In this document: positions 24,178 to 35,693 of the stretch, piece after piece
Numbering within the stretch: position 1 is the stretch's first letter
Layout of the letters: each line of letters starts with the position of its first letter
Assembly (NCBI GenBank): GCA_030770425.1
Contig: JASJFT010000290.1
Coordinates: 1 to 48,000, forward strand
DNA length: 48,000 nucleotides
Direction: 5' to 3'
Origin: Darksidea phi
Lineage: Eukaryota > Ascomycota > Dothideomycetes > Pleosporales > Lentitheciaceae
Program-made: the position numbers and the translations under genes
The notes under the pieces: generated by a model
What the model was told of the DNA's origin: nothing
The model's database searches: none
Seen by the model: the letters and a program-made list of their open reading frames with translations, nothing else

Positions 24178-25870
24178 ATGGCACGAAAGCTCGTAGACTC
24201 CGCGTCGGAATCCTCGCTTTCGCCATTACCGGAGGATTTGAAGACGCCCTCTACCGCAACTATATCGGATAGTCTCACTGTCAAAGCTGCAGCCAACGGC
24301 AAGAAGCGAAAGGCCGAAACCACGGTCAAAACTGCCAGGAAGCGCAAGACTGCCGTGAAGGAGGATCTCGACGACGCTGAAGAGGAAGCCGAGAAGCCCA
24401 AAAAGCGCGCACGGAAGGTGAAGGTCGAAGAGGAGACCGTCGAGTACGTGGCTTTCCGAGATACAAGTCGTTGCAGGTCGCATGATACCGCGGCCTCTAG
24501 TTTGACAACTCCCTGGATAAGCTTTGCTGACTGTGGACCTCTGAATTCAGGCATGAGGTCAAGATCGAAGGGAATGGAACTGCAACCAAAGTCAAGACTG
24601 CTCAAAAGCGACAACGCAAGAAGAAGGAAGAGGCTGTCGCACCGCTCGAGGAACGCACAAAGGGGAGCAAGCTGCGTGTCGGCGCACACGTCAGTATTGC
24701 AGGAGGTAAGAGACCCGCATACCCGTCCCTGTCACTTTTGAACATTAAAAGGATTTGGCTAACGCGGCGCGGTCGGGCGTAAATTAGGCGTGCACAATGC
24801 TATCGCAAATGTCTTGCATATCGGGTAGGTGATCACCTAGTCGACGTTGTATGGCATCTCCACTAACCCATTGCAGCGCCAACGCTTTTGCCCTGTTCTT
24901 GAAGAACCAACGAAAATGGACCAACCCGGCCCTCGATCCTGAGCATGCGACATTGTTCCTGGATGGTTGCAAAGGACACAACATTGAGGCCGGCGACTGC
25001 TGCCTCCCACATGGATCGTACCTAGTGAATCTTGCTCATCCGGATGAAGAGCGAAAGAAACAAGCTTACGACTCCTTCTACGACGACCTCACGCGCTGCC
25101 ACAAGTTGGGAATCAAGCTTTACAACTTCCATCCTGGCAACGCAAATGCCACCACTCGTGAGGGCGGCATCAAGCTCATCGCCGATGCCATCAACAAGGC
25201 CCACAAGGACCCGGAGACGGGAAAAGTGGTTCCACTATTGGAGACGATGGCTTCTCTGGGCAATACAATCGGTGGAACATTCGAGGACTTGGCTGCTATT
25301 ATTGACCATGTCGACGACAAAGATCGCGTAGGCGTCTGCTTGGATACTTGTCATGTCTTCGCTGCAGGTTATGATTTGCGCACCCCAGAAGCGTACGCAG
25401 AAACCATGGCCAAGTTCGACAAGGTCATCGGAATCAAGTATCTCAAGGCTCTTCACATCAACGATAGCAAGGCTCCTCTGAGCTCTTATCGCGATCTTCA
25501 CGCTCGGATCGGCACCGGCTACCTCGGTCTTCGCTCCTTCCATAACATCGTCAATGATGAACGTCTCCACGGCTTACCCATGGTCCTCGAGACTCCTATT
25601 GACGTTAAAGACGAGAACGGCAAGAAGACTGAGGACAAGAGCATTTGGGCAGGCGAAATCAAGATGTTGGAAAAGCTCGTGGGCATGGACGTCGAGAGCG
25701 AGGAGTTCAAGAAGTGGGAAGCCGACCTCTTTGAGGAGGGCACAAGCGAACGCGAGCGAATTGGGGACCAGGTGAAGCGAAAGCAGGAGAAAGACTCGAC
25801 CCCAAAGAAGAAGAGAGCGAAGAAGCAGAAGGTCGAGAGCGAAGAGGAGGCTGAGGAGGATGAGGTCTAA
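24178..25870 (+). CDS. APN1: AP endonuclease, endonuclease IV family (APN1), 4 exons
   Basis: Base-excision-repair enzyme that cuts 5' of abasic sites and cleans 3' blocking groups. Exons 24178-24443, 24551-24705, 24788-24824 and 24877-25870 give 483 residues. The TIM-barrel core starts at LRVGAHVSIAGGVHNAI and continues with ANAFALFLKNQRKW, CLPHGSYLVNLA, YNFHPGNA, LLETMASLGNTIGGTFEDL, GVCLDTCHVFAAGYD, LHINDSKAPL, DLHARIGTGYLG and MVLETP, so the His/Glu/Asp zinc ligands are present. The first 150 residues and the tail (KRKQEKDSTPKKKRAKKQK) are Lys/Arg-rich and probably nuclear targeting. Exon 3 is 37 nt. Confidence 0.96.
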
Positions 25871-26530
25871 AGTGGAGAGGGCATGAATGTAGAACCGAGT
25901 CTTTTATAAAGGGCAAATCGTGGTTCTGTCTTTTGGGGAAGTCGACAAAAGTCTCCTGCGGCATCAACTTGGATGCCGACTAACATTACTTAATGGAACT
26001 CCCATTTCTTGTTCGAGCCGGATCTGCAACCTCCGATTCAAAAGCATATATCTAGGGGAAATATCCTTTATTGATGGCGTCTAGGCGTTCTGCCAAGGGA
26101 AGGGGAATGGTTCACTCAAGGGCATTTTTTCGAGATAGATACCCCATCTACCAAATAGCTTATCCAAAAGCTGTTTCTACGTGGATTTTCGTGAAGCTAT
26201 ACCTGAGCAATGACTTCGAACCTCTTCCATCCAGCCACCTCTCGACACTGCGCTTCGTACTTGCTGGTTCCTCTGCTGTAGGACTAGTTCCAGTATCACA
26301 TTGTGATATGCTGCAGCAGGAACTAGTATCCGCCTGCGTGCCAGAACTCCTCACTGCTCCTTTGAGTCGGCGATTAGAAGACAATTGCACACGAACACTA
26401 CGTTGGAGTAGAAGACAATTGGGCCTTGTTTATATAGGACATAGCGCTTTAATCGGCTAGTTGTAGCCTCTTAAGTATATAAAACAGCTTCCCAATAACT
26501 GAATTCGCCCAAAGAGAAGTTATGCGCAGC
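25871..26530. other. intergenic, no gene seen
   Basis: Between APN1 and the decayed transporter. One open frame at 26071-26460 (+) has no recognisable motif. Confidence 0.45.
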
Positions 26531-27941
26531 TCAAGCATCTCCAGCCACCTTCTTCTCTTGAAGCGCCTTCCGATCTTGCTGCTACACTGCGACGGTTCTC
26601 GCAGTATACTTCCTCTTATCAACCATGGAGATAAAGAACGCTGCAACGACGCCAAAAAGACCAAACGCCAAAGCGACCTGATATGACAGATATGCGCCGG
26701 TAAGATAGGCTTACTTATTAGATAAAGAAGCAGCAGCTTGGATTTCGAGCAAGATGCCCGGAACGGCTTTGTGCGCTGCCGCAGTGTTGACTCTGGCTAC
26801 GGTGATGAGCTTGGTAAGGCTTTCAGAGGGGGGGAGAGGGAGGGTTAAATGAGGCGACGTTCGCACGGATGGATCCTGGCAAGGTCACTGCGTAATTGTT
26901 GTTTGTTATGTCCGAAAAGGTTGCTACGCTGTGATTAGCATATGTTCAAAAAGTGAAACACGTCTCTTACCGGTTGCAATAGCGCCCGCAAAAAGTGTCG
27001 ACGTTTTACTAGGCCAGCAGCGGTACCACTGTCAGTGCATTAGTAGCGTGCACAAGTGCAATGTCAATTCGTTGGGCTTACATATCTGTTTGGAGCTCTA
27101 CTACAAACATGGTCTGCCGTCGCTGGCGGTCGATGTATTTTCTAAAAGCGACGATGGTACCGCCAACTGAAGCAAGTTAGCTTGTTGCTTATAGGAGGCT
27201 GGAAAGCCAAGCTACTTACTGATGGTGCCCAAAGGCAAGACTTCGGCATATAAGCCCTTCGATATCTCGTGGAACGCGTATAGGAGCTGCAAGAGACGGT
27301 TCCAGAGGGTGGCGTTACTGTAATATTGAATACCGCCGATCGCCATAACGATCATAGGCACTGTGAAGTGCCGTATGGCTCTGAATAGGCGTGGTGGAAA
27401 GAGCGGTTCCTTCAAAGGAGCATATCATTCGTAAAACTCCAGACTGATTATCGTCGTGAAGCTAACAATGATAGGTCCGAGAGTCATAGCGCTGATCCAT
27501 GGGTAAAGAGAGCCGCCCCAGCTGACACCGACAATGAAAAATGTGCAGCCCGCAAGGGAAAGGAAAAGACCTGCCCAATCGAATTTGAGCAGGAGCTGGC
27601 GTCATGACATGCCATACTCTGCCTGCCTGTGTGCGAAAGACGGAGAATGATAGAAGAACCGGAGGAACGCCACACTGATGAATCAAAACTCGATCATGGC
27701 GTAGCTTGCGACGGCCAGCTAAACGTTTGAGTCCTCGAGATATATCGCTTACGAGTAGATTCTCCAGTTTCCAGTTTGCTTGATAATAACCCATGCCTAG
27801 ACGTGGAGTATAGTTAGCGAGTCTCCGAACTCACATGCAGTATATGTATCATAGGACCACGTCCTGTTCAAAATGACGCGAGCTATCAATAGCATCAACA
27901 CGAGCTGCCGAGGTCTTATCGTTCTCCATAAGGGTAGCCAT
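26531..27941 (-). pseudogene. decayed MFS transporter, TRI12-like family
   Basis: Pieces of one minus-strand transporter in several frames. The start at 27941 reads MATLMENDKTSAARVDAID and hits a TGA after about 30 codons. Then come FFYHSPSF near 27650, a stop, FDWAGLFLSLAG and FIVGVSWGGSLYPW near 27590-27500, another TGA, EPLFPPRLFRAIRHF near 27410, VGGTIVAFRKYIDRQRRQ near 27150, and the C-terminal SYQVALAFGLFGVVAAFF near 26680 before a TAG. The FFYHPP, WGGxxYPW and PPRLF landmarks are those of the trichothecene-efflux/siderophore MFS branch. Only about 150 bp separate the N-terminus from the mid-protein motif, so the first membrane segments appear deleted. Non-functional on this evidence. 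Confidence 0.8.
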
Positions 27942-28857
27942 GCCGAATGATTTAATCGAGAACGGGATAAGAAACAACGAAAACAGGTTGAGTCAAACTC
28001 TACAAGACTGAGAAATTGCAGGGCCTTATAAGGCACGCGTCCCATCCTCCCTATATTCTAGGGATACAATACCCAGCACTCTACGCCCCGACTCTCGCTT
28101 CTACAAACCCATCCATCCACCCCACACATGAAAGGCTCGTGTAAACTAGGAGCATAGCACTGGGGCTGGAGATACGCAGCTCATGGCCCCTTGTAGCATG
28201 GCTCGCCGTGGAGTAGTGCGGACGTTAGACTATGTGGCGTAACGCGCCTCGGCTGCTGGGTGCTTTTGGAGGATGTCACCCGCTCAGTGCTTACTTTCAC
28301 TTACTCTGCACGAGCACTTTGTAGCTTCTTCCGCCGTGTGGAGATTGCACACAGCGAAAGCTCCACTGAAAAGGCTTGGTGGGAGGGGAGATGTCGAAGG
28401 CGCTGAAAGGTGGGGATTCAGAGTCGTCATTCGGCGTTGGACAATCTAAATGTCTTGACGGAAGTTGTGCTAGCTGCAAGGAATGCGCTACTATGGCTAC
28501 GGGATCTTCAATGTGGACGATCGCCGTTGCATGATGAGACGAAAGAGGGCGTGGAAACGCACGCCGGGATGCTTGAATGGGTGATGGGAAGTGTTGTAGG
28601 ATAGGCAGATGCGCTCTACAGGGAATTAGAAAACGTCACAATAAATTAACAAAGCAAGCAGCTTCGTAGAAGTAGTTTCCGAGGTTGTACCATTACTTTA
28701 CAAATTAGAGTCCCAAGGGTCGTCCCCTCCATAATACCAAACAATACGCGAGTCGAACATGATCATTCCTAACCTAATTAGACGCAATTTCTCTCATGGA
28801 TTCCACACTGAATATCGTGTACACTTGTACCCAGCTTCAGTTCCTATGCAGTGACCC
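27942..28857. other. intergenic, no gene seen
   Basis: About 0.9 kb with short open frames only. It contains the former promoter of the decayed transporter and the 3' flank of the kelch gene. Confidence 0.45.
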
Positions 28858-31181
28858 CTAACTCCTGGGCGGATGCTGTGCGAAATATGGATCGATACCC
28901 GTCGTATCTGATGCTTGTGGTTGCGGCTCGATATTAAAACCCAGTGGAGATCTCACATTGGGAAGCTCTTGGACTTCTGGAGATCCTGCACTAGGTAGTT
29001 CCTGCGCCGCGACAGGTGAATGGGGTGGCTGGTCATAATAGGTGGTTGGTGTAGACTGCAAGGAGTAGTGGTAGGTTTGTTCACTTGGAATGCGGTAATG
29101 CGATGCTTCCTTGTTGAATTGCGTAGGAGAATGTGGGTAAACTGGAGCGGGCGACTCGTATTGTTGTGACCATGTGCGGTCCGAAGGCGGTGGTGGCGAG
29201 CCATGAGGGGTACGTGCATATTGGGTAACTGTTGGCGAATGAAAAGAGGCTTGCTGCGTTGAGACCGGAGGACCGTTAATGTTCGCCGCGGAGTCTTGAG
29301 GGGTTTCTGATGCGGGAGGCCTGTTGCTTTCTTGGGTTCTTCTCCGACGACGGCGAATGTACAGACAGAGGCCAACCACGGCAGCAATCAGCAGTAACCC
29401 TCCCACAGCTCCCCCCACAGCGCCAGCAATCACGGCTGTTTTGTTTGATTTTCCAGGCGTAGGTGTAGCCGGTGGGGTAGCTGAGGTCGGTGTAGGAATG
29501 TATCGCGTAGGCGTTCTCGTCGATGGCGTGTAATGGAGACCGAACTCTACTGACAAGTCTCTGTGTGCCCATCCACTGGTAGGGGCTAGAACCGTTGCCC
29601 CGCCCGTCGCTTCACCACCTATTGCCTGGGCGATCTCTGTTGGTACTCTGTACGTCGTCACATTTGGATTGAACAACGCCCATTTCGCACCCTTGTCATT
29701 TGCCTTTCCGAGATCCAGACCGTGCTGACCGTAAACGGGCGCGACATCGCATTCCCCTGTCAGGTTTGGAAAGGAACCACCCCGAAACGATGGTCAGTAC
29801 TGCATCCTATGACGCAAGTAATAAAGAAAGAGGACGTACATGATGATCATTTGCGAGTTATCGATAACGTCGCATGTGAGTGAATGATGAGGGAAGGTAT
29901 CCCCGATGCCATCTTCTTCTCTCGGCCAGAACTTTCAACAGAGTTAGTTCGCTCACTTGCTTGCTGGTCGGAGCAACTGCTGGCTGACCTTGATCCATTT
30001 GAAAGACGGGAGACTCAGTATCCATACGTCTCCATAACCGACTCCGTCCCCTACTGAAGCGCCCCCGTAGAGATAGCTGATGACTTCGTTAGCGTACGGT
30101 TTTCGTGGTTGAAATCATTTCACAAACATATTATAAGATGAGCGATCCTGTGCCCACGTAGCTCCCGCGCAGAATCTTCGCCGGTCTCCAGGAATTTCGT
30201 CGCCACTTGCGGTCTCCTTGTACCAGATATCATTCGCGATATCGTATAGATAAATATCCTAGGAGTCATTTGAGTGAGGAAACTTGACCAGCATGTATGG
30301 GCCTTACAGTCATTGGGAGCTAGACTCGTTAGCTACCTGAGAAAGAGTTGAATGGATTAAAAACTCACTGCCGCTGCGGTCTCATTACCATAGGGGAACT
30401 CGATACCTCCGAAATATACCAGAAAGCCGCCATCGCCAACGGGCAGGTAAACCATTACCCCCTCCGCGCGCGGAGTATCGTCAGGGCCGGTTTGGTTCCT
30501 AAATGAGTTCGCGACTATATCGTAGACAAGCATGTTCTTTAGGGGTGTGCGCGGTTGGTATCCTGGGACGGATGCGCCCGTCAGCCAGCCCCCGTAGTAA
30601 TAACCCCTTCCTTTATCTTGCACCGCGACACCGGCACCTTCCATCATCAGCTTTCGCCTGTCCAGTGTTATAAGAAAACATACCCCAAGACGCCCGACGT
30701 ATATCCGTTGTGGTCGCGTTAGACACGTTCCAGGTATCGTAAACGATGTCGTAGTACCATAGCCTAAAGTCTTCAGGTTTGTCGTTGCCATATTCGCCGC
30801 CATATACATAAACGATCTTATTGACTGCGTCGGACCATAGTACGCCGCCGTTAACGGAAGGGACGGATTCGTTCTTCGCGAGGAGGTATTGCTGGGGAAA
30901 ACCTTCATGGTCTTCATCAAGGTTTCCATACCTCAGCCATGTGCCTTCCAGCAATAGGTTAGCGTATATGTCATGTACTACAAAGCTTCGAGAGGACTCA
31001 TACTAGTATAGTTGATGGATTCCGCTGTGATGGGAGACCAGTTGACCAAGCCTCCATCGATGTAAAGCCTGCGATCGACTATCGTGGTTTGATGGCTGTG
31101 GATGCGGCAGAAATCTTTGAGCGGGTCTTTTTGCGCGATGGAAAATGAGGCAAAGACGAGAAATGTAATAAGACTAAACAT
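28858..31181 (-). CDS. kelch-repeat single-pass membrane protein, 8 exons
   Basis: Predicted type I membrane protein of 651 residues. Exons on the minus strand: 31181-31004, 30944-30684, 30637-30369, 30319-30308, 30258-30128, 30076-29989, 29931-29840 and 29782-28858. A signal peptide (MFSLITFLVFASFSIAQ) is followed by kelch-type blades with repeated GG and YxYD motifs (IVYVYGGEYGN, YYYGGWLTG, LVYFGGIEF, IYLYGGASVGDG). One membrane helix at about 459-486 ends in a run of six Arg, then a Pro/Ser/Tyr-rich cytoplasmic tail. Related fungal proteins are cell-surface or polarity proteins of unknown ligand. Exon 4 is only 12 nt (LPMT). The last intron (29839-29783) ends in CG instead of AG. An upstream in-frame ATG at 31259 exists; 31181 was chosen for the signal peptide. 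Confidence 0.82.
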
Positions 31182-32886
31182 TATGCTCACTGAGAATACG
31201 GAGACGGGAAGGCGTGAGTGCCGACACTGCTTGAGAGGATGTAAAGCTCTTAATGCCATCAGTCGGTCAGCCAGGCAATTTACACCGCCCCACCAGTGGC
31301 TTTCTCTTCGGGATCTGGCCCAATCATCAATGTCATGGCGCAGGTCTCGCCATCAGGTGAACTTAAGGTAGGTCCCGGGCTGTGTGCTGGCCTTGGTCTA
31401 TGTCAGCCACCATGCAAGCCCTTAGCGAGGGGCCGAAGAAGGCGCGGACTTGCTAAATGGAAAAGGAATCGAAAAGGTAAAGGGCGAGTCATTGATGGAA
31501 AAGTGTTGAGGGTGAGGAACGAGATGCGGATGGATGTCTCAAGCGTGCAGTATGAGACGAGGAGGAAGAAAGGAAGTGACAGAATGTGGTGAACATTGGG
31601 GGCCCAGCCTTGTGGCTGAACCACCCCGCTCGGCGGTACCAACACTAGCAAAAAGTAGAAATTTGCCTCCCCGGAACGGCAAAGGTGGGGACGACGGGGC
31701 AACCCGTCATCGAAAGCACATTGTCGCTATCTGCTACCGTACCGCTAGCTTTCAATCTTCGCTTCTGTTAACAGGGTACGCGATGAAAGCTTAGCAAGGA
31801 CTGGAAAATAATTACAAGTCACAGCTTAGTGTGATGAGTGGGCTGAGCATGCTAGAGATGCATTGTCTTGAGTATCGCGACCGTGGCTCGAGATGCGAGA
31901 TTCTAGATTCTAGATGCTGACGCCAAAACGCACTAGCCTAGTTAGTACAGCCTATAACGCATTAACTTTTATCACCGCCACTATATTGGGTCGAGGGTCA
32001 AGAAGAGAGAGTTCTCATACCGTGGGCGGAAGTGTGCAAGTGTATCAGCGGTGCTGCCTCCTCGCTACCACTGTTGAGGCTCTCAGCGCTCTGCCTCAGC
32101 TCTGCGGCTCGGCAGCACATGTCACCGCTCGTCGCCTGTCAATGGCGAATCATCATCTCGTTGGACACTATACGTGATCGAAAGTACCATATACAGCTCC
32201 ACAGCCCCATTGTGGTGTATAAGGTACGGGTATAGCACCTCTACTGTGTAGAAACTCCGACTGTGTTCATGCGCAGCTTACAAAGGAGACCCCACCATAC
32301 ATATCCAAAGAAATACTGGGTCGAACTTTTATATTTGACCGGTTACCTGTGCGGTGTACAGTTTTGGTGTCATTTTCCGCGGCCTGGTCGGGAAGAAGGC
32401 ATGCACTCTGGTATCACTAGCAGCCGTGACACTTATCTTCATTGCTTAGATATTACTCTGAAATTGAAGGATAAACCGACCTACTCCCATATGAATAACT
32501 CGGGATCGTTTCGGCTTTTCAATGAGCGTGAAATGTGTGATCGAATACGGTCTAGATTCAGACATGTCATAATAGCAGCCTTCCCATCGAGCACCGCACT
32601 CTTGTAACGTCCGGTGGAACGGTCGGAATCCTGATTAAACTGTTCGCTTGGTGGTCATTCCATCCAAGGTCTTCCTCACCGCCCTGCCACCGGCAAAGCA
32701 CGCAATGAAAACTTTCTTTTTCAAGTTTATTTTTGTTCTTCTTGCATCTGGACAGTGATATCGGGATCTCTCTCTCTCTGCAGAACGCGATGGGTAAAAG
32801 AGATAAAAATGGTACAGTATTGAGTTGATGTTCACGATCCAACGGAACGTGCTCCCTATATCTTGAGACATCAGTGTGGTTGGTAT
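31182..32886. other. intergenic, no gene seen
   Basis: About 1.7 kb. Short open frames only, and a (CT)n run near 32768. Nothing recognised. Confidence 0.45.
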
Positions 32887-33990
32887 TCACGACCCCTTGA
32901 GACGTGCTCCCTGTTGATAAGTAGGGATATATAGGTTGCTCTTTGTCGGACTGGGCTCTTCTATCTCGTCCGAATCTGAGTCAATATCGTCGTCGGCATC
33001 CACATCCGTGCTGACGCCGATTTTGAGTTTTGGGACTGGGTCGGGTCTCCTGTAAAACTCAGTATTCCAAGGAATCTTGGCTACATCGGAGAGTATCTCC
33101 TTGCATTCAGCCCCTGTGAAATTCCACTTGGCTGTATTAGAAACCCAGGTTTCAAAGGATAGGTTCCGAAGACTACGATCATAATCGTTATTGAAGTCTC
33201 TAGGTTGTTCGGGTCCAGCCGTTCGCATCCGCTGGCCATGAATGGCATGGACAATAGAAAACCGAAGTGGATGGTCAGTCCAGATAGTCATCTCGAGACC
33301 AAAAAATCGTCTCGGCCTTTCACACACCACTGGACGATAGCTTCCAGAAGTAAGCGTTCGGCATCATCTACCGTTCCCCAATGCCTGTTGCAATCAACTC
33401 TGAGCGGGTTGTGCCGCCTAGTGAACAGCGCCCAGAGATACTGCCAGTTCTATGCCTCTAGCATGTGGGATGGAATCCAGAGCCATGGGGCTCCAGTATT
33501 CGAACGTGGCAGTCTTTGACCAAAAGTGAGTTCTGTCTGCCTTACAAGCTTGTTGATACGCGCAAAGCCGTCGAGAGTCCAATCGCGTGAACCACCCGAA
33601 TCGCTATCAATCGGAAGGTCGCTATCATCACTAGGCACGTATGCATCTAGGGCCTTCACGGCTTCCTTCTTCGCCCCGGTAGATCAGGCGGGAATAACCT
33701 CTTTCGGAGCACTATCTGCTCGCAGTGGTGTGTAATTTGCGCCTGAGCGACGCGGTCTCTTGCTGCTTGGGATGGTAAGCGGAGTTGGCAAGCCGCCATC
33801 CTCTGCACCCCTGCCTTTGCTGGCAGGATTTGGCCTGTTCAGTGGGGACGCGCTCTATAAGCGGTCACCGGCCACCGCGATGTTATCGATGGTACTCTGT
33901 GAGTCCTCAACGGCTTGTTTTGTGCTCGAAGCTCGGGTCTTGCGGGCGGGGAAGGAGGTGGTGTTGGAATACCTTGAGAAGAGGATTTGT
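32887..33990 (-). pseudogene. decayed unknown gene
   Basis: A continuous minus-strand reading frame from about 33950 is interrupted by TAG near 33857, TGA near 33683 and TAG near 33450, then by a shift of frame near 33315 into a stretch that ends at 32887. The text between breaks looks like real protein: basic PSSKRPRRSGANYTPLRAD, acidic YVPSDDSDLPIDSDSGGSRD, then NWQYLWALFTRRHNPLR and an acidic SDSDEIEEPSPTKS end. I do not recognise the family. All three in-frame stops could arise by one C-to-T change from CAG or CGA. An intron-containing live gene is not fully excluded. Confidence 0.55.
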
Positions 33991-35693
33991 AAATGGACGT
34001 GTGAAGATTTTCGTATAACGGGGGATCAAAGAGAATGATTCGTGATGAAATACGAAGGAAGAAAGGAGGAGGGGGGTTTGCTACGTGTTGGCGTCGATCG
34101 GACTGGCGAGGCATGAGAGGAAGGCACGACATCTTACCTCCCTCACAAAGGCGTGGACTTACTGGCTACTCCTCGATAGCCCTCCATCTACTACAAGAAA
34201 TCTAGGGCGGGAGCGCTGCATTCAGTAACAGCCCTTGAGGACGCATGTTCGCAACCTTGCGGATTACGAAGCTTAGGATCTACAAAAGGTATCGTCTCGC
34301 GCGGGTGCAAAACGCCCATCGCTCTCTCGCTGACTTCTTACTCCAAATCCATCTCGTAACATCGTCAGAATTCTTTGCAATGCGCCAAACGCTTAACATC
34401 TGCTTGTCCGTCAATACGCTTCGTACCGTACTCGAGCGCCGAAAGTCAGCGATATATCGCTAATCGGACGATATGGATACTTGAGCGATGCAGCTTGATA
34501 GATATATAGAGCGCACTGTGGGTGAATGGGCTTCGGACGGCGCTTGGCGACGTTCGAAGGTGCTGGTGACAACCGTGCGTAGCTGGAAAGGGAGCATAAC
34601 TCAGATTGCGCGATGGAGATGTCGCCGCCCTAGGCCTTGACTGGAAGGGTGGTAGGGAGCAATGCAAGTATTGTTAATTACCAAAAAGCAATGAAGACGA
34701 TGACTCCGATGCTTGACTGGGGTGATGAAAGGCAATACCAATATCAGGTTCGAAGCGAAAGAGAATAAGCTCACAATTCCCGAGGCTATCACTTTCGTGC
34801 GAGAGGTTATAATGAGTATAAGAAAGCAGATCGACCGTCGCAAACAGTACCAGATTAGAAGGCACGTATAACGACAAGCAGAGAAGACCTTGCAGACGAA
34901 AACAATGCATTGGTAGAAAGAGGCATGGAATCTATACTACCTGCACGATCGCATGCAACCAAGTGTGAAGAAGATTCTTAGTGGAGAAACGTGATACATC
35001 GGGTCATAATGAACAAAACAGCGGAGACGCGAAACTCATACAACGATGAGGAGCGCATTTCTACTGAAGCAGGAGATGCGCCTACCATTGCCAAGGACCT
35101 GTGCTTTTGCGGCTAAACGGAAGCGTCGGCTGTGCTAGACCTGACAAGGGCAAGCCGAGCTCACAACTCGCGGCAAGTCTTTTCAAAATTTTATCATTTC
35201 AGCAGTCTTCTTCCGCAACCGACGCTGCAACACTCCTCACACTGTCACCCGAGCCATGTCTTCCATCCATTATCCGCGTCTCCTCTTCCACCAATTATCC
35301 GCATCGACGATGAGAAAATCTAGCGGCGAAGGCGACCGGCGTCGGCAGAGTAACGAGCGTGCGAGCGAAGAGTGGGCGTAGGCTGCGGTTCGGTGGGGTC
35401 TTGCGGTTCGAGCGACGGTAGGAGGTGAAATTCTGATCACACCGGTCAAGCAATGGAAGATGCGTTCGAACTGTCAGCTTGTGGTTCAAGAGATAGCAAG
35501 AGGAGACTCACCAGCGCCTCTCATAGGAACTAACTCCCCCGATCAGCATCGTAGCTCTCCGTGGAGGCGTACGAAGTTCCCGCTCTGACGTGCGTGGACG
35601 AAGGGATTCCAGAGCTTGTTTTTTTACAAGGTTGGCTCCTTGGTTTTTTATTGTAGGGTCTCTCCTCTGGTTACCACGCTCTTAAGAAGCATT
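33991..35693. other. intergenic, no supported gene
   Basis: About 1.7 kb with only short open frames on both strands. A stretch near 35310-35600 (+) reads as basic protein in one frame with a stop, but no family was recognised. Confidence 0.4.

Noticed and set aside
35310..35600. Possible basic, histone-like reading frame
   Set aside because: A stop interrupts it and no histone motif could be matched; treated as non-coding.
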